Positions 14,575-24,170 of a stretch of 58,123 nt of DNA are shown in pieces. The stretch comes from an uncultured Prochlorococcus sp. GTDB lineage: Bacteria > Cyanobacteriota > Cyanobacteriia > PCC-6307 > Cyanobiaceae. A program made the translations under genes and the position numbers. The number at the start of each line of letters is the position of its first letter. Position 1 is the stretch's first letter. The DNA lies in assembly GCA_902625845.1 (NCBI GenBank), contig CACOCT010000005.1, positions 1-58,123 of the forward strand. The letters are read 5' to 3'. The notes under the pieces are model-generated. The model was not told the origin of the DNA. It ran no database searches and saw nothing but the letters and a program-made list of their open reading frames with translations.

Positions 14575-17500
14575 TTAAGTACTAAAATATTTTGCTTTTG
14601 AATGAAGAGAAATAATGGCCGTGGTACTCTGTTCTGGGTGCAATTGTTCAGATTCATCCATTGTAAGATTTATGCGATCAGTATCTAGTAATAATAGTTG
14701 AGTTTTTGAGTCAGATACCTTTGGGCAAGCAGGATAGCCAAAGGAGTATCTTGAACCTCTATACTTTTGTGAAAGTATTTCTTTATTAGATATATTTCTG
14801 AAATCAGGATAACCACATTCATGTCTAATTTTTGCATGTATAAATTCAGCTAGAGCTTCGGCTAGTTGTACTGCTAAACCATGAAAAATTAAGTAATCAC
14901 TATATCTATCGCTATTAAATAATTCTTGTGAATATTCACTGGCTATCTCTCCCATTGTTACAGCTTGCATTGGAAAACAATCTGTAGGCTTTCCTTCAAT
15001 AAGATCACAATAAAAATCTGCTATGCACAGTTTGCTTCCAGAAACTTGTCTTGGAAATTCAAATTTAGCTAATTGTTCAATTTCATCTTCCTTAAACAAA
15101 ACAATACTATTTTTATTTCTACCGCATTTAAAATAACCGTATACTGCTTGAGGTTTAATTAAATTCTTATCATTAATAATATTGATCCATTTATTTAGTA
15201 ATGATTCTGCATAAGATTCTAAGTATTCGTTATATTCTTCAACTGTTTGATCTTTATTCTTTTTAATTTGCCATTGTCCACTGAAAAGAGCCTTTTTATC
15301 AAGATAAAACAAAAGATCTTGAATTTCAATTTCTTCATGAGTTAATATTTTTGATCCCCAAAATGGAGGTTTTACTGGCTTTTCTTCAATTGCATATGAA
15401 GATCTATCTGTAGTAATAATTTTTTTTGATATTTTTTTATTGTTTGAAATTTTATTAGGTTTTTCCAAATTAAATTTATTAGTTTTTGTATCTGCTAAGT
15501 TTATATTAATACCCTCATTATTTATAAAACCTTTATCGTCAGACCAATTGCCTATTTTCTTACTTTTCATATACTCATTCATAAATTTAAGATCAGTAAA
15601 AGCATCCTTTCCATAGAGAATTTTCCCTTCATAAATTTGACTACAATCTTCATTAACAAATTTTGGTGTAAGTGCAGCTCCACCAAGAATTACTGGTACT
15701 TTTATATTTGCCTCATTAAATGCTGCAAGATTATCCTTCATAAATGCAGTTGATTTTACCAATAATCCGCTCATCGCAATGCAATCTGCTTCATGTAATT
15801 TTTGTGCTTCAATTATTGAATTAACATCTTGCTTAATTCCAAGGTTAATCACATCATAACCATTGTTAGTAAGGATAATATCAACTAAGTTTTTTCCAAT
15901 ATCATGAACATCACCCTTTACTGTTGCTATTAAGAATTTACCTTTTGAAGAAGTATTTTCATAAGTTTCCATGAATGGTTCTAATACTGATACTGCAAAC
16001 TTCATAGTTTCAGCAGATTGCAATACAAAAGGTAATTGCATTTGACCAGACCCAAATAAATCTCCTACAACTTTCATTCCATCAAGAAGAAAGGTATTTA
16101 TAATTTCTAGAGGTTTATACTTTTTTAGTGATTTGTTTAATAATTCCTCTAATCCTATTTTTTCTCCGTCAATAATATGGTTTTTTAATTTTTCTTCAAG
16201 GGATAAATTATCTTTATTTTCTCCAATTTTATTTATATCCTTAATAGATAAATCTTCAAATGCTTTTGTTAATTCTACTAATGGATCATATATGCATATT
16301 TGATCTTTAAAAATTCTCTTATCATAAATAAGATCTAAACATATTTTTTTTGTTTCATCATTAATTTTTGATAAGGGTAATATTTTATTTGGAGCCAGAA
16401 TGGCAGAATCAAGTCCAGCTTTTATACATTCATCTAAAAATATCGAATTTAAATTTATCCTTGCCAGAGGTGATAAACCAAAACTAATATTTGATACTCC
16501 TAGAATTATATGACAATTTTTAATTTTATTCCTAATAGTTTTTATAGCTATGATTGTTTCTTTGGCATTTAATCTATCTTCTTCAATTCCTGTTGAAATT
16601 GGTAAAGCTAAAGGATCAAAGAATATTTCATGATCAGAGATCCCATTACTTCTTGTTTTTTTTATAGCTCTTTTTGCAATATTAAATTTTTTTTCTGAAG
16701 TTCTAGCCATTCCATCTTCATCTATAGTCCCAATTACTAATCCTGCTCCGTAGTTAATTGCTAAATTCATAACAGTGTTAAATCTTTCATCACCATCTTC
16801 ATAATTAGTTGAATTTATAATGCATTTTCCTCCGGCTGTTTTTAAACCACTTTCCATTTTTTCGTATTCAGTGGAATCAATCATTAAAGGTAAATTAATA
16901 TTAGTAACTAATCTTGATGTAATTTCTTTCATATCCTTCACACCATCACGGCCAACATAATCAACATTCACGTCTAATACATGTGCATTTTCCTTCTGTT
17001 GTTGTTTAGCTATAGAAACAAGACCATCCCAATCATCCTTATTTAATAAATCCCTTACTTTTTTTGAACCACTTGCATTCAGTCTTTCTCCAACTATTAA
17101 TATTGAATTATCCTGTTTATAAGGTACCGAATTATAAATAGAAGAGGATGATGGTATAAATACATTTTCTTTAACTTTATTCTTTATTGAATAATTATTA
17201 TTTTTAAGTTCAGAAATAATTGTAGATAAATACCTTATATGTTCAGGAGTTGTTCCACAACATCCTCCAATGATCTGGACATTATAATCATATATGAAAT
17301 TTAGCAATTGAACTTTTAACTCAAATGGGGTTAATTTGTAGTGTGCTATTCCTCCAACATTTTCTGGTAAACCTGCATTAGGTATGCAACTTATAGCGAA
17401 AGGGGAATTCTCAGAAAGATACTTAATATGTTCTTTCATTTCTGAAGGACCAGTGGCACAATTTAGACCTAATATGTCTATATTAAAAGGCTCTAAAATT

Positions 17501-18138
17501 GTAAGTGCAGAAGCAATATCTGAACCAACTAACATTGTTCCTGTAGTCTCAACGGTAATTGAAACCATTATGGGTATATCTATTGATCTCTCGTTAATAA
17601 TTTCATTCGCGGCTAAAAGCGCTGATTTAATTTGAAGAACATCCTGACATGTTTCGATTAATAAAAGGTCTACACCTCCATCAATTAGACCGTAAATTTG
17701 ATCTTTATAAGATTCTTTAAGAACATCAAAGCTTATATGTCCTAAAGTGGGTAATTTGGTTGTTGGCCCAATTGAGCCGGCAACAAATTTAGGATTATAA
17801 GTAGTAGTGTGTTTTTTCGCACATTTTTTCGCTAAAAGTGCTGCATTTTTATTTATTTCGTAAGCTTTGTGCCCTAAATCATATTCATCTAAAACAATTG
17901 AAGTTGCTCCAAATGTATTTGTTTCTACAATATCGCAACCAGAAATAAGGAAGTCGTTATGAACCTTTTCAACTGCTTTTGGTAAAGTCAAAACAAGATT
18001 TTCGTTACAACCCTCAAATTTATCTCCACCAAAATCTTCAGCACTTAAATTCATATTTTGAAAAGAGGTACCTGTACCTCCATCAAAAATAATTATTGGT
18101 TTATCATCTCTATTTAAATGCTTTCTAAAAAGTGACAT
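14575..18138 (-). CDS. metH: B12-dependent methionine synthase
   Basis: Transfers a methyl group from 5-methyl-THF to homocysteine through methylcobalamin. All four modules are present in 1187 residues. The homocysteine/zinc domain has the Cys ligands in [10 protein letters not shown] and [13 protein letters not shown]. The pterin domain includes [12 protein letters not shown] and [11 protein letters not shown]. The cobalamin domain has the DVHDIGKNL histidine motif and [11 protein letters not shown]. The C-terminal SAM-dependent reactivation domain includes [10 protein letters not shown] and [14 protein letters not shown]. It starts 8 bases after ilvE and is probably cotranscribed. No cobalamin riboswitch is seen upstream of the pair. 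Confidence 0.98.
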   Translation of the reverse strand: MSLFRKHLNRDDKPIIIFDGGTGTSFQNMNLSAEDFGGDKFEGCNENLVLTLPKAVEKVHNDFLISGCDIVETNTFGATSIVLDEYDLGHKAYEINKNAALLAKKCAKKHTTTYNPKFVAGSIGPTTKLPTLGHISFDVLKESYKDQIYGLIDGGVDLLLIETCQDVLQIKSALLAANEIINERSIDIPIMVSITVETTGTMLVGSDIASALTILEPFNIDILGLNCATGPSEMKEHIKYLSENSPFAISCIPNAGLPENVGGIAHYKLTPFELKVQLLNFIYDYNVQIIGGCCGTTPEHIRYLSTIISELKNNNYSIKNKVKENVFIPSSSSIYNSVPYKQDNSILIVGERLNASGSKKVRDLLNKDDWDGLVSIAKQQQKENAHVLDVNVDYVGRDGVKDMKEITSRLVTNINLPLMIDSTEYEKMESGLKTAGGKCIINSTNYEDGDERFNTVMNLAINYGAGLVIGTIDEDGMARTSEKKFNIAKRAIKKTRSNGISDHEIFFDPLALPISTGIEEDRLNAKETIIAIKTIRNKIKNCHIILGVSNISFGLSPLARINLNSIFLDECIKAGLDSAILAPNKILPLSKINDETKKICLDLIYDKRIFKDQICIYDPLVELTKAFEDLSIKDINKIGENKDNLSLEEKLKNHIIDGEKIGLEELLNKSLKKYKPLEIINTFLLDGMKVVGDLFGSGQMQLPFVLQSAETMKFAVSVLEPFMETYENTSSKGKFLIATVKGDVHDIGKNLVDIILTNNGYDVINLGIKQDVNSIIEAQKLHEADCIAMSGLLVKSTAFMKDNLAAFNEANIKVPVILGGAALTPKFVNEDCSQIYEGKILYGKDAFTDLKFMNEYMKSKKIGNWSDDKGFINNEGININLADTKTNKFNLEKPNKISNNKKISKKIITTDRSSYAIEEKPVKPPFWGSKILTHEEIEIQDLLFYLDKKALFSGQWQIKKNKDQTVEEYNEYLESYAESLLNKWINIINDKNLIKPQAVYGYFKCGRNKNSIVLFKEDEIEQLAKFEFPRQVSGSKLCIADFYCDLIEGKPTDCFPMQAVTMGEIASEYSQELFNSDRYSDYLIFHGLAVQLAEALAEFIHAKIRHECGYPDFRNISNKEILSQKYRGSRYSFGYPACPKVSDSKTQLLLLDTDRINLTMDESEQLHPEQSTTAIISLHSKAKYFST

Positions 18139-18146
18139 TTAGAAAT

Positions 18147-19061
18147 TTAGTTAATTTTGATTCGTGTAACCCAACTATCATAGTCTTTTGAACGTCCTTC
18201 TGTTATTGCTATCAGCTTAGATTTTAATTTTTCCATTATTGGTCTTTCTTCTACTAATTTGGTTGACTCTATTTGTCTTATAGGAGTTATCTTTGCAGCA
18301 GTACCTGTTAAGAAGACTTCATCAGCAATAAATAATTCAGTTTTATCTACTGGTCTTTCAATTACATTTAATCCCATAGATTTTGCTAATTCTATAACGC
18401 TAGCTCTAGTTATCCCTTCAAGAATATCTTGATCAACTCCAGGCGTTATTAAATCCCCATCTCTAACTATAAATAAATTCATCCCACTAGCTTCACTAAC
18501 CTTACCTCTAGAATTTAATAGCAATGCCTCATCAAAACCAGATAGACTTGCTTCTGTTTTAGCTAATGAGCTTGTAATGTATGCACCACTAATCTTACCT
18601 CTTAAAGGAAGAGATCTATCTTCTTGTCTTGACCAACTACTCATACGACATGTAACACCATCCGGAGAAAGATAATCGCCAAGTTCTATACAATAAATAA
18701 AGAAATTTGTCTCAATATTATGTAACCTTGGAGCAATACCTAAATCACTTGTATAAACAAATGGCCTTATATAAATTGGTTTATCAGGTTTATTTATTTT
18801 AATAATCTTTTCAAGGGCATTAGAAACATAATCTTCTTTTAACTCAGTCAAAAGAAATTTTGCGCTTTGAGTAAGTCTTTTAATATGCTTGTCTGTTCTA
18901 AATAAAAGAAATTCATTCTTATCGGATGGATTAGGTATTGCCCTCATGCCACCAAAAGCAGCTGTTCCATAATGTAGAGCATGAGTCGCTATTGATATTT
19001 TGGCTTCAGCGAATGGAATACATTCTCCGTTAAACCATGCATATGGAAGAAATTGATGCAT
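18147..19061 (-). CDS. ilvE: branched-chain amino acid aminotransferase
   Basis: A class IV PLP-dependent aminotransferase of 304 residues that makes Leu, Ile and Val from their keto acids. Motifs: ALHYGTAAFGGMRA near residue 30, the PLP lysine in RGKISGAYITSSLAK, SEASGMNLFIVRDG and the C-terminal FLTGTAAKITPIRQI. It begins an ilvE-metH leftward pair and is divergent from cobN, with only 71 bases between the two starts. ilvA elsewhere in the window belongs to the same pathway. Confidence 0.95.
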   Translation of the reverse strand: MHQFLPYAWFNGECIPFAEAKISIATHALHYGTAAFGGMRAIPNPSDKNEFLLFRTDKHIKRLTQSAKFLLTELKEDYVSNALEKIIKINKPDKPIYIRPFVYTSDLGIAPRLHNIETNFFIYCIELGDYLSPDGVTCRMSSWSRQEDRSLPLRGKISGAYITSSLAKTEASLSGFDEALLLNSRGKVSEASGMNLFIVRDGDLITPGVDQDILEGITRASVIELAKSMGLNVIERPVDKTELFIADEVFLTGTAAKITPIRQIESTKLVEERPIMEKLKSKLIAITEGRSKDYDSWVTRIKIN

Positions 19062-19132
19062 TTGTATTAATAAAAATGAGTTAAAATTTATTTTATATAC
19101 TTAACTATTGTAAACCCAATTCATATTTGTAA

Positions 19133-22100
19133 ATGCATAGGATATTAAATATTGCGAGAAATGAAAATAATGTACAGGATTTTATTGAACAACCTATTGC
19201 TGATTGCATTTTTTTGACAAGTGTAAAGGCAGATTTAAATCTCTTAGCGAAATTAGAAAATGAAGAGATAGGAACTATTAAAAATAATATCAGGGCTTTG
19301 GATATTAATTATTTACAGACACCTTCTCAAATAGATCACTATATCAACAAGACTATTTCAAAATCAAAAATTGTAATTCTTAGATTATTTGGTGATAAAG
19401 GCACTTGGAGTTATGGATTAGAGCAAATAAGAATTTGGAGTAAATTAAGTCCTAATAATAAATTAATAATTCTTTCCGGTACACAGGAACAAGATTTAGA
19501 GTTAAATGAACTAAGTACTATAGACTTAAATTTATCAATAAAATTATCAATTCTACTTAGAGAGGGTGGAAAAGATAATTATTTAAAGTTTTTAAAATGT
19601 ATAAATTTAATTATTAATAATATTAATGAAATTCCAGAAAAATTTTTAATAAAAACTTCTTATCCTGATCCTTATTATTATGACTGGAAAAATGAAAGTG
19701 GATCAAAGGTGGGAATTATTTCGTACAAATCCCTATTTTTGGCTAATGAATCAGAATTTTCTGATCATTTAAATAAAAGTCTAAGGAAAATTGGTTTAAG
19801 CCCAAAAACAGCATTAATTTCAACATTAAAAAATGCAAATATTCAAAGAAATTTATTAAAAAATTTTAAGAAAGAAAAAATAGAGCTTTTAATAACTACA
19901 ACTTCTTTTGATTCATCTTTAAAGAAAATATCTAAAAATGAAATAAACAAATTTAATTTATTTGAAGAATTAAACATTCCAGTTCTTCAAATTCTAACTT
20001 CGAATAGGAATAAAAAAGAATGGAATAAATCGCCTATTGGAATGAATTCATTAGATTTATTAATGCAAATTATAATTCCAGAATTTGATGGAAGAATAAT
20101 TACGATACCTTGTGCATTTAAAGAAACTGTTTCTATAAATGAAAACATATGTTGTGAAATATCAAATTATAAATTTGATAAAAAAGGGATTAATTGGCTT
20201 GCTCAATTAGTAAGAAATTATATAAAACTAAAAAAATTAAAAAATAAAGATAAAAAAATTGCTGTTTTAATTTCTAATTATCCTGTAAAAAATTCAAGAA
20301 TTGGTAATGGTGTTGGACTAAATACTCCTAAATCAATTATTAATATACTTAATTGGTTTAAAGATGAAGGTTATGACATTTCAGATAAAGATTTACCAAG
20401 AAGTTCAAGAGAACTTATGTCAATGCTTATAAAAAGTAGAACAAATGATCCTTTATCTATGAATAATAAACCTTTAGATTATCTATCATTAAATGATTAC
20501 GAACTTTATTGGAATAAGATTCCAAAATTATCTAGAAATAAAATAATTAAACGATGGGAAGTTCCATCAAATTCAATTGATCTGGAAAAAAAAGGTTTTG
20601 CAATTAGTGGACTAAAATTTGGTAAAATTTGCCTATTAATTCAGCCTCAAAGAGGTTATGATTCGCAAAGTTTAAAAGATATACATTCACCAGATTTACC
20701 GCCTCCCCATAGATATTTAGCACAATATTTTTGGACTTACAATATATTTAAATCTGATGCTATTTGTCATATAGGTAAACATGGAACAATTGAATGGCTG
20801 CCGGGGAAATCAGTTGGTTTAAGCGATAAATGCTTCCCACAAATAATATGTCCACCAATCCCAATTATTTATCCATTTATAGTAAATGATCCAGGAGAGG
20901 GATCTCAGTCAAAAAGGAGAACTCATTCCACAATTATTGATCATTTAACTCCTCCTTTAGATAGATCAGAATTGTATGGTAATTTAGCCAATTTAGAAAA
21001 ATTAATAGATGAGTATTATGAGGCAGTTCAATTAAATTCGAAAAGAATCATTAATATTAAAAATTCAATTACTAAAATTGTTACAAATGAATTTAAAGAT
21101 ATCTTTGATATTGATGATTTAGATTTTATCGAAAAAATAGATTCTTATCTTTGTGAAATTAAAGAAAATCAAATAAGAGTTGGTCTACATACATTTGGTT
21201 CAAGACATTCAATAAAAAATGAAATAGATTTGATTTTATGTTTATGTAGAGTTCCTACAAGAGATAGAGAAGGAATTCTTCAATTCTTATCAAAACAAAT
21301 TAAATTAGATTTAGATCCTTGGACAAATGAATATTCAAAAAAAATATCAGATAATGATTCAAAAATTCTATCTAATTATACTAATAAAAAAATAAATACA
21401 TTTTCTGGTGCTATTGACTTTTTAGAAATTCAATCTAAATACCTAATTTATTTTTACTTTTATAAAAAAGATTTTATTATTAATGATATTGAAGTTCTTA
21501 AAAATAAAAAGTTTTTTAATAATGTAATTATTAAAATAATTCAATCTTCCTATATTAAGAAAATAAATAAAGAAATATATTTACCAGTTATTTATTCATC
21601 TTCATTAGAAAAAAAATCATTTCTTAATTCACTTTCTGGTGAATTCATTAAAAGTGGTCCTTCAGGCGCACCTACAAGAGGAAAACTTGAAGTTTTACCA
21701 ACTGGAAAAAATTTCTTTTCAATTGATACTAGGGGTTTACCAACAGAAGCAGCGTGGGATGTTGGGATAAAATCAGCAAATCAAATATTAGATCTATACA
21801 TCTTAGAGAATGGAGAAGATCTTAGGAAATTAGCAATATCACTTTGGGCGACATCTACTATGAGAAATGGTGGAGAAGATATTTGTCAAATTCTATTTTT
21901 AATGGGGATTAAGCCAGTATGGGATTTTGCAACAAGAAGACTAATTGATCTTGAAATTATTCCTATAAATGTTCTATCGAGGCCAAGAGTTGATGTAACC
22001 ATAAGAATTTCAGGTATGTTTAGAGATTCTTTCCCACAGTTAATTAAAATATTATCAAATGCTATTAATTTAATTTCAAATTTGGATGAAAGTATAGATA

Positions 22101-22867
22101 AAAACTCTTTAGCTCATGATTTTAAAAAAAATAAATCAATTTATCGAATATTCGGATCAGCACCTGAATCATATGGGGCCGGTCTACAGGAATTAATATC
22201 CAATTCAAGCTGGACTAGTAATGATGATCTTGCTAATGCTTATTTAGCTTGGAGTAGTTGGATTTACGATAATAATCTTGAAGGTTTATATGGAAGAAAT
22301 GAACTTGAAAAATCATTAAAGAATATTCAAGTTGTAATTCATAACCAAGATAATAAAGAGCATGATATTTTAGATTCTGATGATTATTACCAGTTTCAAG
22401 GAGGACTATCAGCCGCTATTAAAAAAATATCTGGTAAGTATCCTGAATTATTTCATGGTGATCTTTCTAAATATGGATATTCAAAAATAACTAAACTCAG
22501 TAAAGAACTGGAAAAGGTTGTTCTATCAAGAGTATTAAATCCAAAATGGACCAAGGGTATGATGCAAAATGGATATAAAGGAGCTTTTGAATTTTCTGCT
22601 ACCTTAGATTATCTATATGCTTATGACGCTACAACTAAATTAGTTTCAGATTGGTGCTATGAATCAATATATAAAAATTGGCTATGTAATAAGGATATTA
22701 AAAATTTTCTAGAAAATAACAATCCATGGGCACTAAGAGATATCGCAGAAAGATTTATAGAAGTTATAAATAGAAAAATGTGGGGTAATGAAAATATAGA
22801 GATTTTGGAAGACCTAAAAACAATAGTTAATAATACTGAATCTAAAATTGAGAAAAATAAATTCTAA
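19133..22867 (+). CDS. cobN: cobaltochelatase large subunit CobN
   Basis: 1244 residues of the CobN/ChlH/BchH family. The core region CHIGKHGTIEWLPGKSVGLS, the following NDPGEGSQSKRRTHSTI with HLTPPLDRSELYG, and the later GAPTRGKLEVLPTGKNF, WATSTMRNGGEDI and PRVDVTIRISGMFRDSFP are characteristic. These favour CobN (cobalt insertion into the corrin ring) over ChlH (magnesium into protoporphyrin), as does the proximity to metH and cobU. No CobS/CobT genes are visible; in cyanobacteria the ChlI/ChlD ATPases are thought to serve both chelatases. ATG start; ends one base short of the convergent PHP gene. Confidence 0.9.
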   Translation: MHRILNIARNENNVQDFIEQPIADCIFLTSVKADLNLLAKLENEEIGTIKNNIRALDINYLQTPSQIDHYINKTISKSKIVILRLFGDKGTWSYGLEQIRIWSKLSPNNKLIILSGTQEQDLELNELSTIDLNLSIKLSILLREGGKDNYLKFLKCINLIINNINEIPEKFLIKTSYPDPYYYDWKNESGSKVGIISYKSLFLANESEFSDHLNKSLRKIGLSPKTALISTLKNANIQRNLLKNFKKEKIELLITTTSFDSSLKKISKNEINKFNLFEELNIPVLQILTSNRNKKEWNKSPIGMNSLDLLMQIIIPEFDGRIITIPCAFKETVSINENICCEISNYKFDKKGINWLAQLVRNYIKLKKLKNKDKKIAVLISNYPVKNSRIGNGVGLNTPKSIINILNWFKDEGYDISDKDLPRSSRELMSMLIKSRTNDPLSMNNKPLDYLSLNDYELYWNKIPKLSRNKIIKRWEVPSNSIDLEKKGFAISGLKFGKICLLIQPQRGYDSQSLKDIHSPDLPPPHRYLAQYFWTYNIFKSDAICHIGKHGTIEWLPGKSVGLSDKCFPQIICPPIPIIYPFIVNDPGEGSQSKRRTHSTIIDHLTPPLDRSELYGNLANLEKLIDEYYEAVQLNSKRIINIKNSITKIVTNEFKDIFDIDDLDFIEKIDSYLCEIKENQIRVGLHTFGSRHSIKNEIDLILCLCRVPTRDREGILQFLSKQIKLDLDPWTNEYSKKISDNDSKILSNYTNKKINTFSGAIDFLEIQSKYLIYFYFYKKDFIINDIEVLKNKKFFNNVIIKIIQSSYIKKINKEIYLPVIYSSSLEKKSFLNSLSGEFIKSGPSGAPTRGKLEVLPTGKNFFSIDTRGLPTEAAWDVGIKSANQILDLYILENGEDLRKLAISLWATSTMRNGGEDICQILFLMGIKPVWDFATRRLIDLEIIPINVLSRPRVDVTIRISGMFRDSFPQLIKILSNAINLISNLDESIDKNSLAHDFKKNKSIYRIFGSAPESYGAGLQELISNSSWTSNDDLANAYLAWSSWIYDNNLEGLYGRNELEKSLKNIQVVIHNQDNKEHDILDSDDYYQFQGGLSAAIKKISGKYPELFHGDLSKYGYSKITKLSKELEKVVLSRVLNPKWTKGMMQNGYKGAFEFSATLDYLYAYDATTKLVSDWCYESIYKNWLCNKDIKNFLENNNPWALRDIAERFIEVINRKMWGNENIEILEDLKTIVNNTESKIEKNKF

Positions 22868-22868
22868 A

Positions 22869-23516
22869 TTATCTTCCAAATAGAGAAAAACCATGACTAT
22901 CAGTTCCACAAGACTTTAACATCCCTAAATTATTTGTTAACTTTTCAATCTCATCACATATAAATGGACTTGGAATCCATTTCTCACCAAGGCTATAGTC
23001 ATACCATACTTCAATTCCATCAATTTGATTATCAAAGGCTTCAGGGATCAAAACATTGAATGGAATACGATACCTTGCCGGATGAGCTAAGAACGAAATA
23101 CCTCCTGACTTTCTTATAGCATTTGAAACGGACTTTATATGAAGATGATTTCCAATTGGTGATTCTGATTGGGTGTATGGATATAAATATGAACTATCAA
23201 TATCTATGCCTAAACCTAATACATGAACGAGACATCCTTTTAATAGACAATTTATTTCAATACCTGAGATTAAATTAAAAGCTTTTGCAGAATATTTATT
23301 TAAAAGATTATTTGATGATATATATTTATGAGCTTTTACAGTGTGATGATCAGTTATAGAAAAATACTGAATATTATTTTTATAAGCTTCATCTAGTAAT
23401 TCTTCAGGAGTTAAACTCCCATCACTATATATACTATGGCAATGAAAATTTACTATGTTAGGGCAACTATTATTGTTTATTTTCGATGTTAGTTTTATTA
23501 ATTCTTCTTTGTCCAT
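22869..23516 (-). CDS. PHP-domain metal-dependent phosphoesterase (TrpH-like)
   Basis: 215 residues. The metal ligands typical of the PHP fold are visible: NFHCHSIYSDGSL (first HxH), FSITDHHTVKAH, SGIEINC, FLAHPARY and the C-terminal CGTDSHGFS. Relatives cleave phosphoester bonds of small nucleotides, and some act on 3',5'-bisphosphonucleotides, but the substrate here is unknown. It follows hemG by 6 bases on the same strand, so the two are likely cotranscribed; no functional link is obvious. Confidence 0.88.
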   Translation of the reverse strand: MDKEELIKLTSKINNNSCPNIVNFHCHSIYSDGSLTPEELLDEAYKNNIQYFSITDHHTVKAHKYISSNNLLNKYSAKAFNLISGIEINCLLKGCLVHVLGLGIDIDSSYLYPYTQSESPIGNHLHIKSVSNAIRKSGGISFLAHPARYRIPFNVLIPEAFDNQIDGIEVWYDYSLGEKWIPSPFICDEIEKLTNNLGMLKSCGTDSHGFSLFGR

Positions 23517-23522
23517 CCAAAT

Positions 23523-24062
23523 TCACTTAAATTTCTCAATTTTTTTTATTAAATTATCAACTCTTTTCCAATCAGTTAATTCATATGTTTTTGAAGTATC
23601 CTTTGGGCCATTAGTTATTACCATTATAAAAAGAATAGCTAATTTATTTAAAGTATCTAAATTTGGATAATCTAGCCTTCCAGCGAAAACGTCTTTAATT
23701 GTTGGTTCCCAGTTTATTTTATTTAAAAACTTGTACACATATGGGTTAGTATCTGCAGTATTCTTTTCTGATTTTCTTGCTGTTAAATTTAAAGAAAAGA
23801 AAACAGTTTTTTTATTGTTTAGTATTGATTTATTTTTTCTTATGAATTCATACACATTTTTTCTATGATAACCATATCTAACACTTGCTCCAATTACAAT
23901 CTCATCAAACTGCTCCAAATTGAATTTTAATGAATCCTCCAATGAAGAAATGCTTATAATCTTTTTATTTCTTAATTTTTTATTTATATATTCACAAATG
24001 TTTTTAGTATGTCCATCTACCGTAGAATATAAAATTAGAAGTTTTGATTTGTTCCAGAACAC
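23523..24062 (-). CDS. hemG: protoporphyrinogen oxidase, HemG type (flavodoxin-like)
   Basis: 179 residues of the long-chain flavodoxin type. The FMN phosphate loop is YSTVDGHTKN (residues 12-21). GASVRYGYHRKN, FFSLNLTARKSEKNTADTNP, VFAGRLDYPNL and TNGPKDTSKTYELTDW are HemG hallmarks, including the long insert loop that separates HemG from ordinary flavodoxin. The enzyme removes six electrons from protoporphyrinogen IX, the last step before heme and chlorophyll diverge; in E. coli it passes them to quinones. Start GTG at 24062. Most cyanobacteria use HemJ, so this gene probably came by transfer. Confidence 0.88.
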   Translation of the reverse strand: MFWNKSKLLILYSTVDGHTKNICEYINKKLRNKKIISISSLEDSLKFNLEQFDEIVIGASVRYGYHRKNVYEFIRKNKSILNNKKTVFFSLNLTARKSEKNTADTNPYVYKFLNKINWEPTIKDVFAGRLDYPNLDTLNKLAILFIMVITNGPKDTSKTYELTDWKRVDNLIKKIEKFK

Positions 24063-24170
24063 TTTTTATTAAATTAACTAAATTAATATTAGTAATAAAA
24101 TTAATTTCGAAACAATATATCAATTTCTATGAAGAAGATAAATCAATATATTTGAATATCAAAAAAATAT

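Noticed and set aside
19062-19132. Cobalamin riboswitch between ilvE and cobN
   Set aside because: Only 71 AT-rich bases are present, with no B12-box-like sequence or room for the fold.
19133-22867. Magnesium chelatase subunit ChlH instead of CobN
   Set aside because: Family blocks and the metH/cobU context favour CobN, although the two families are related and a tree would settle it.
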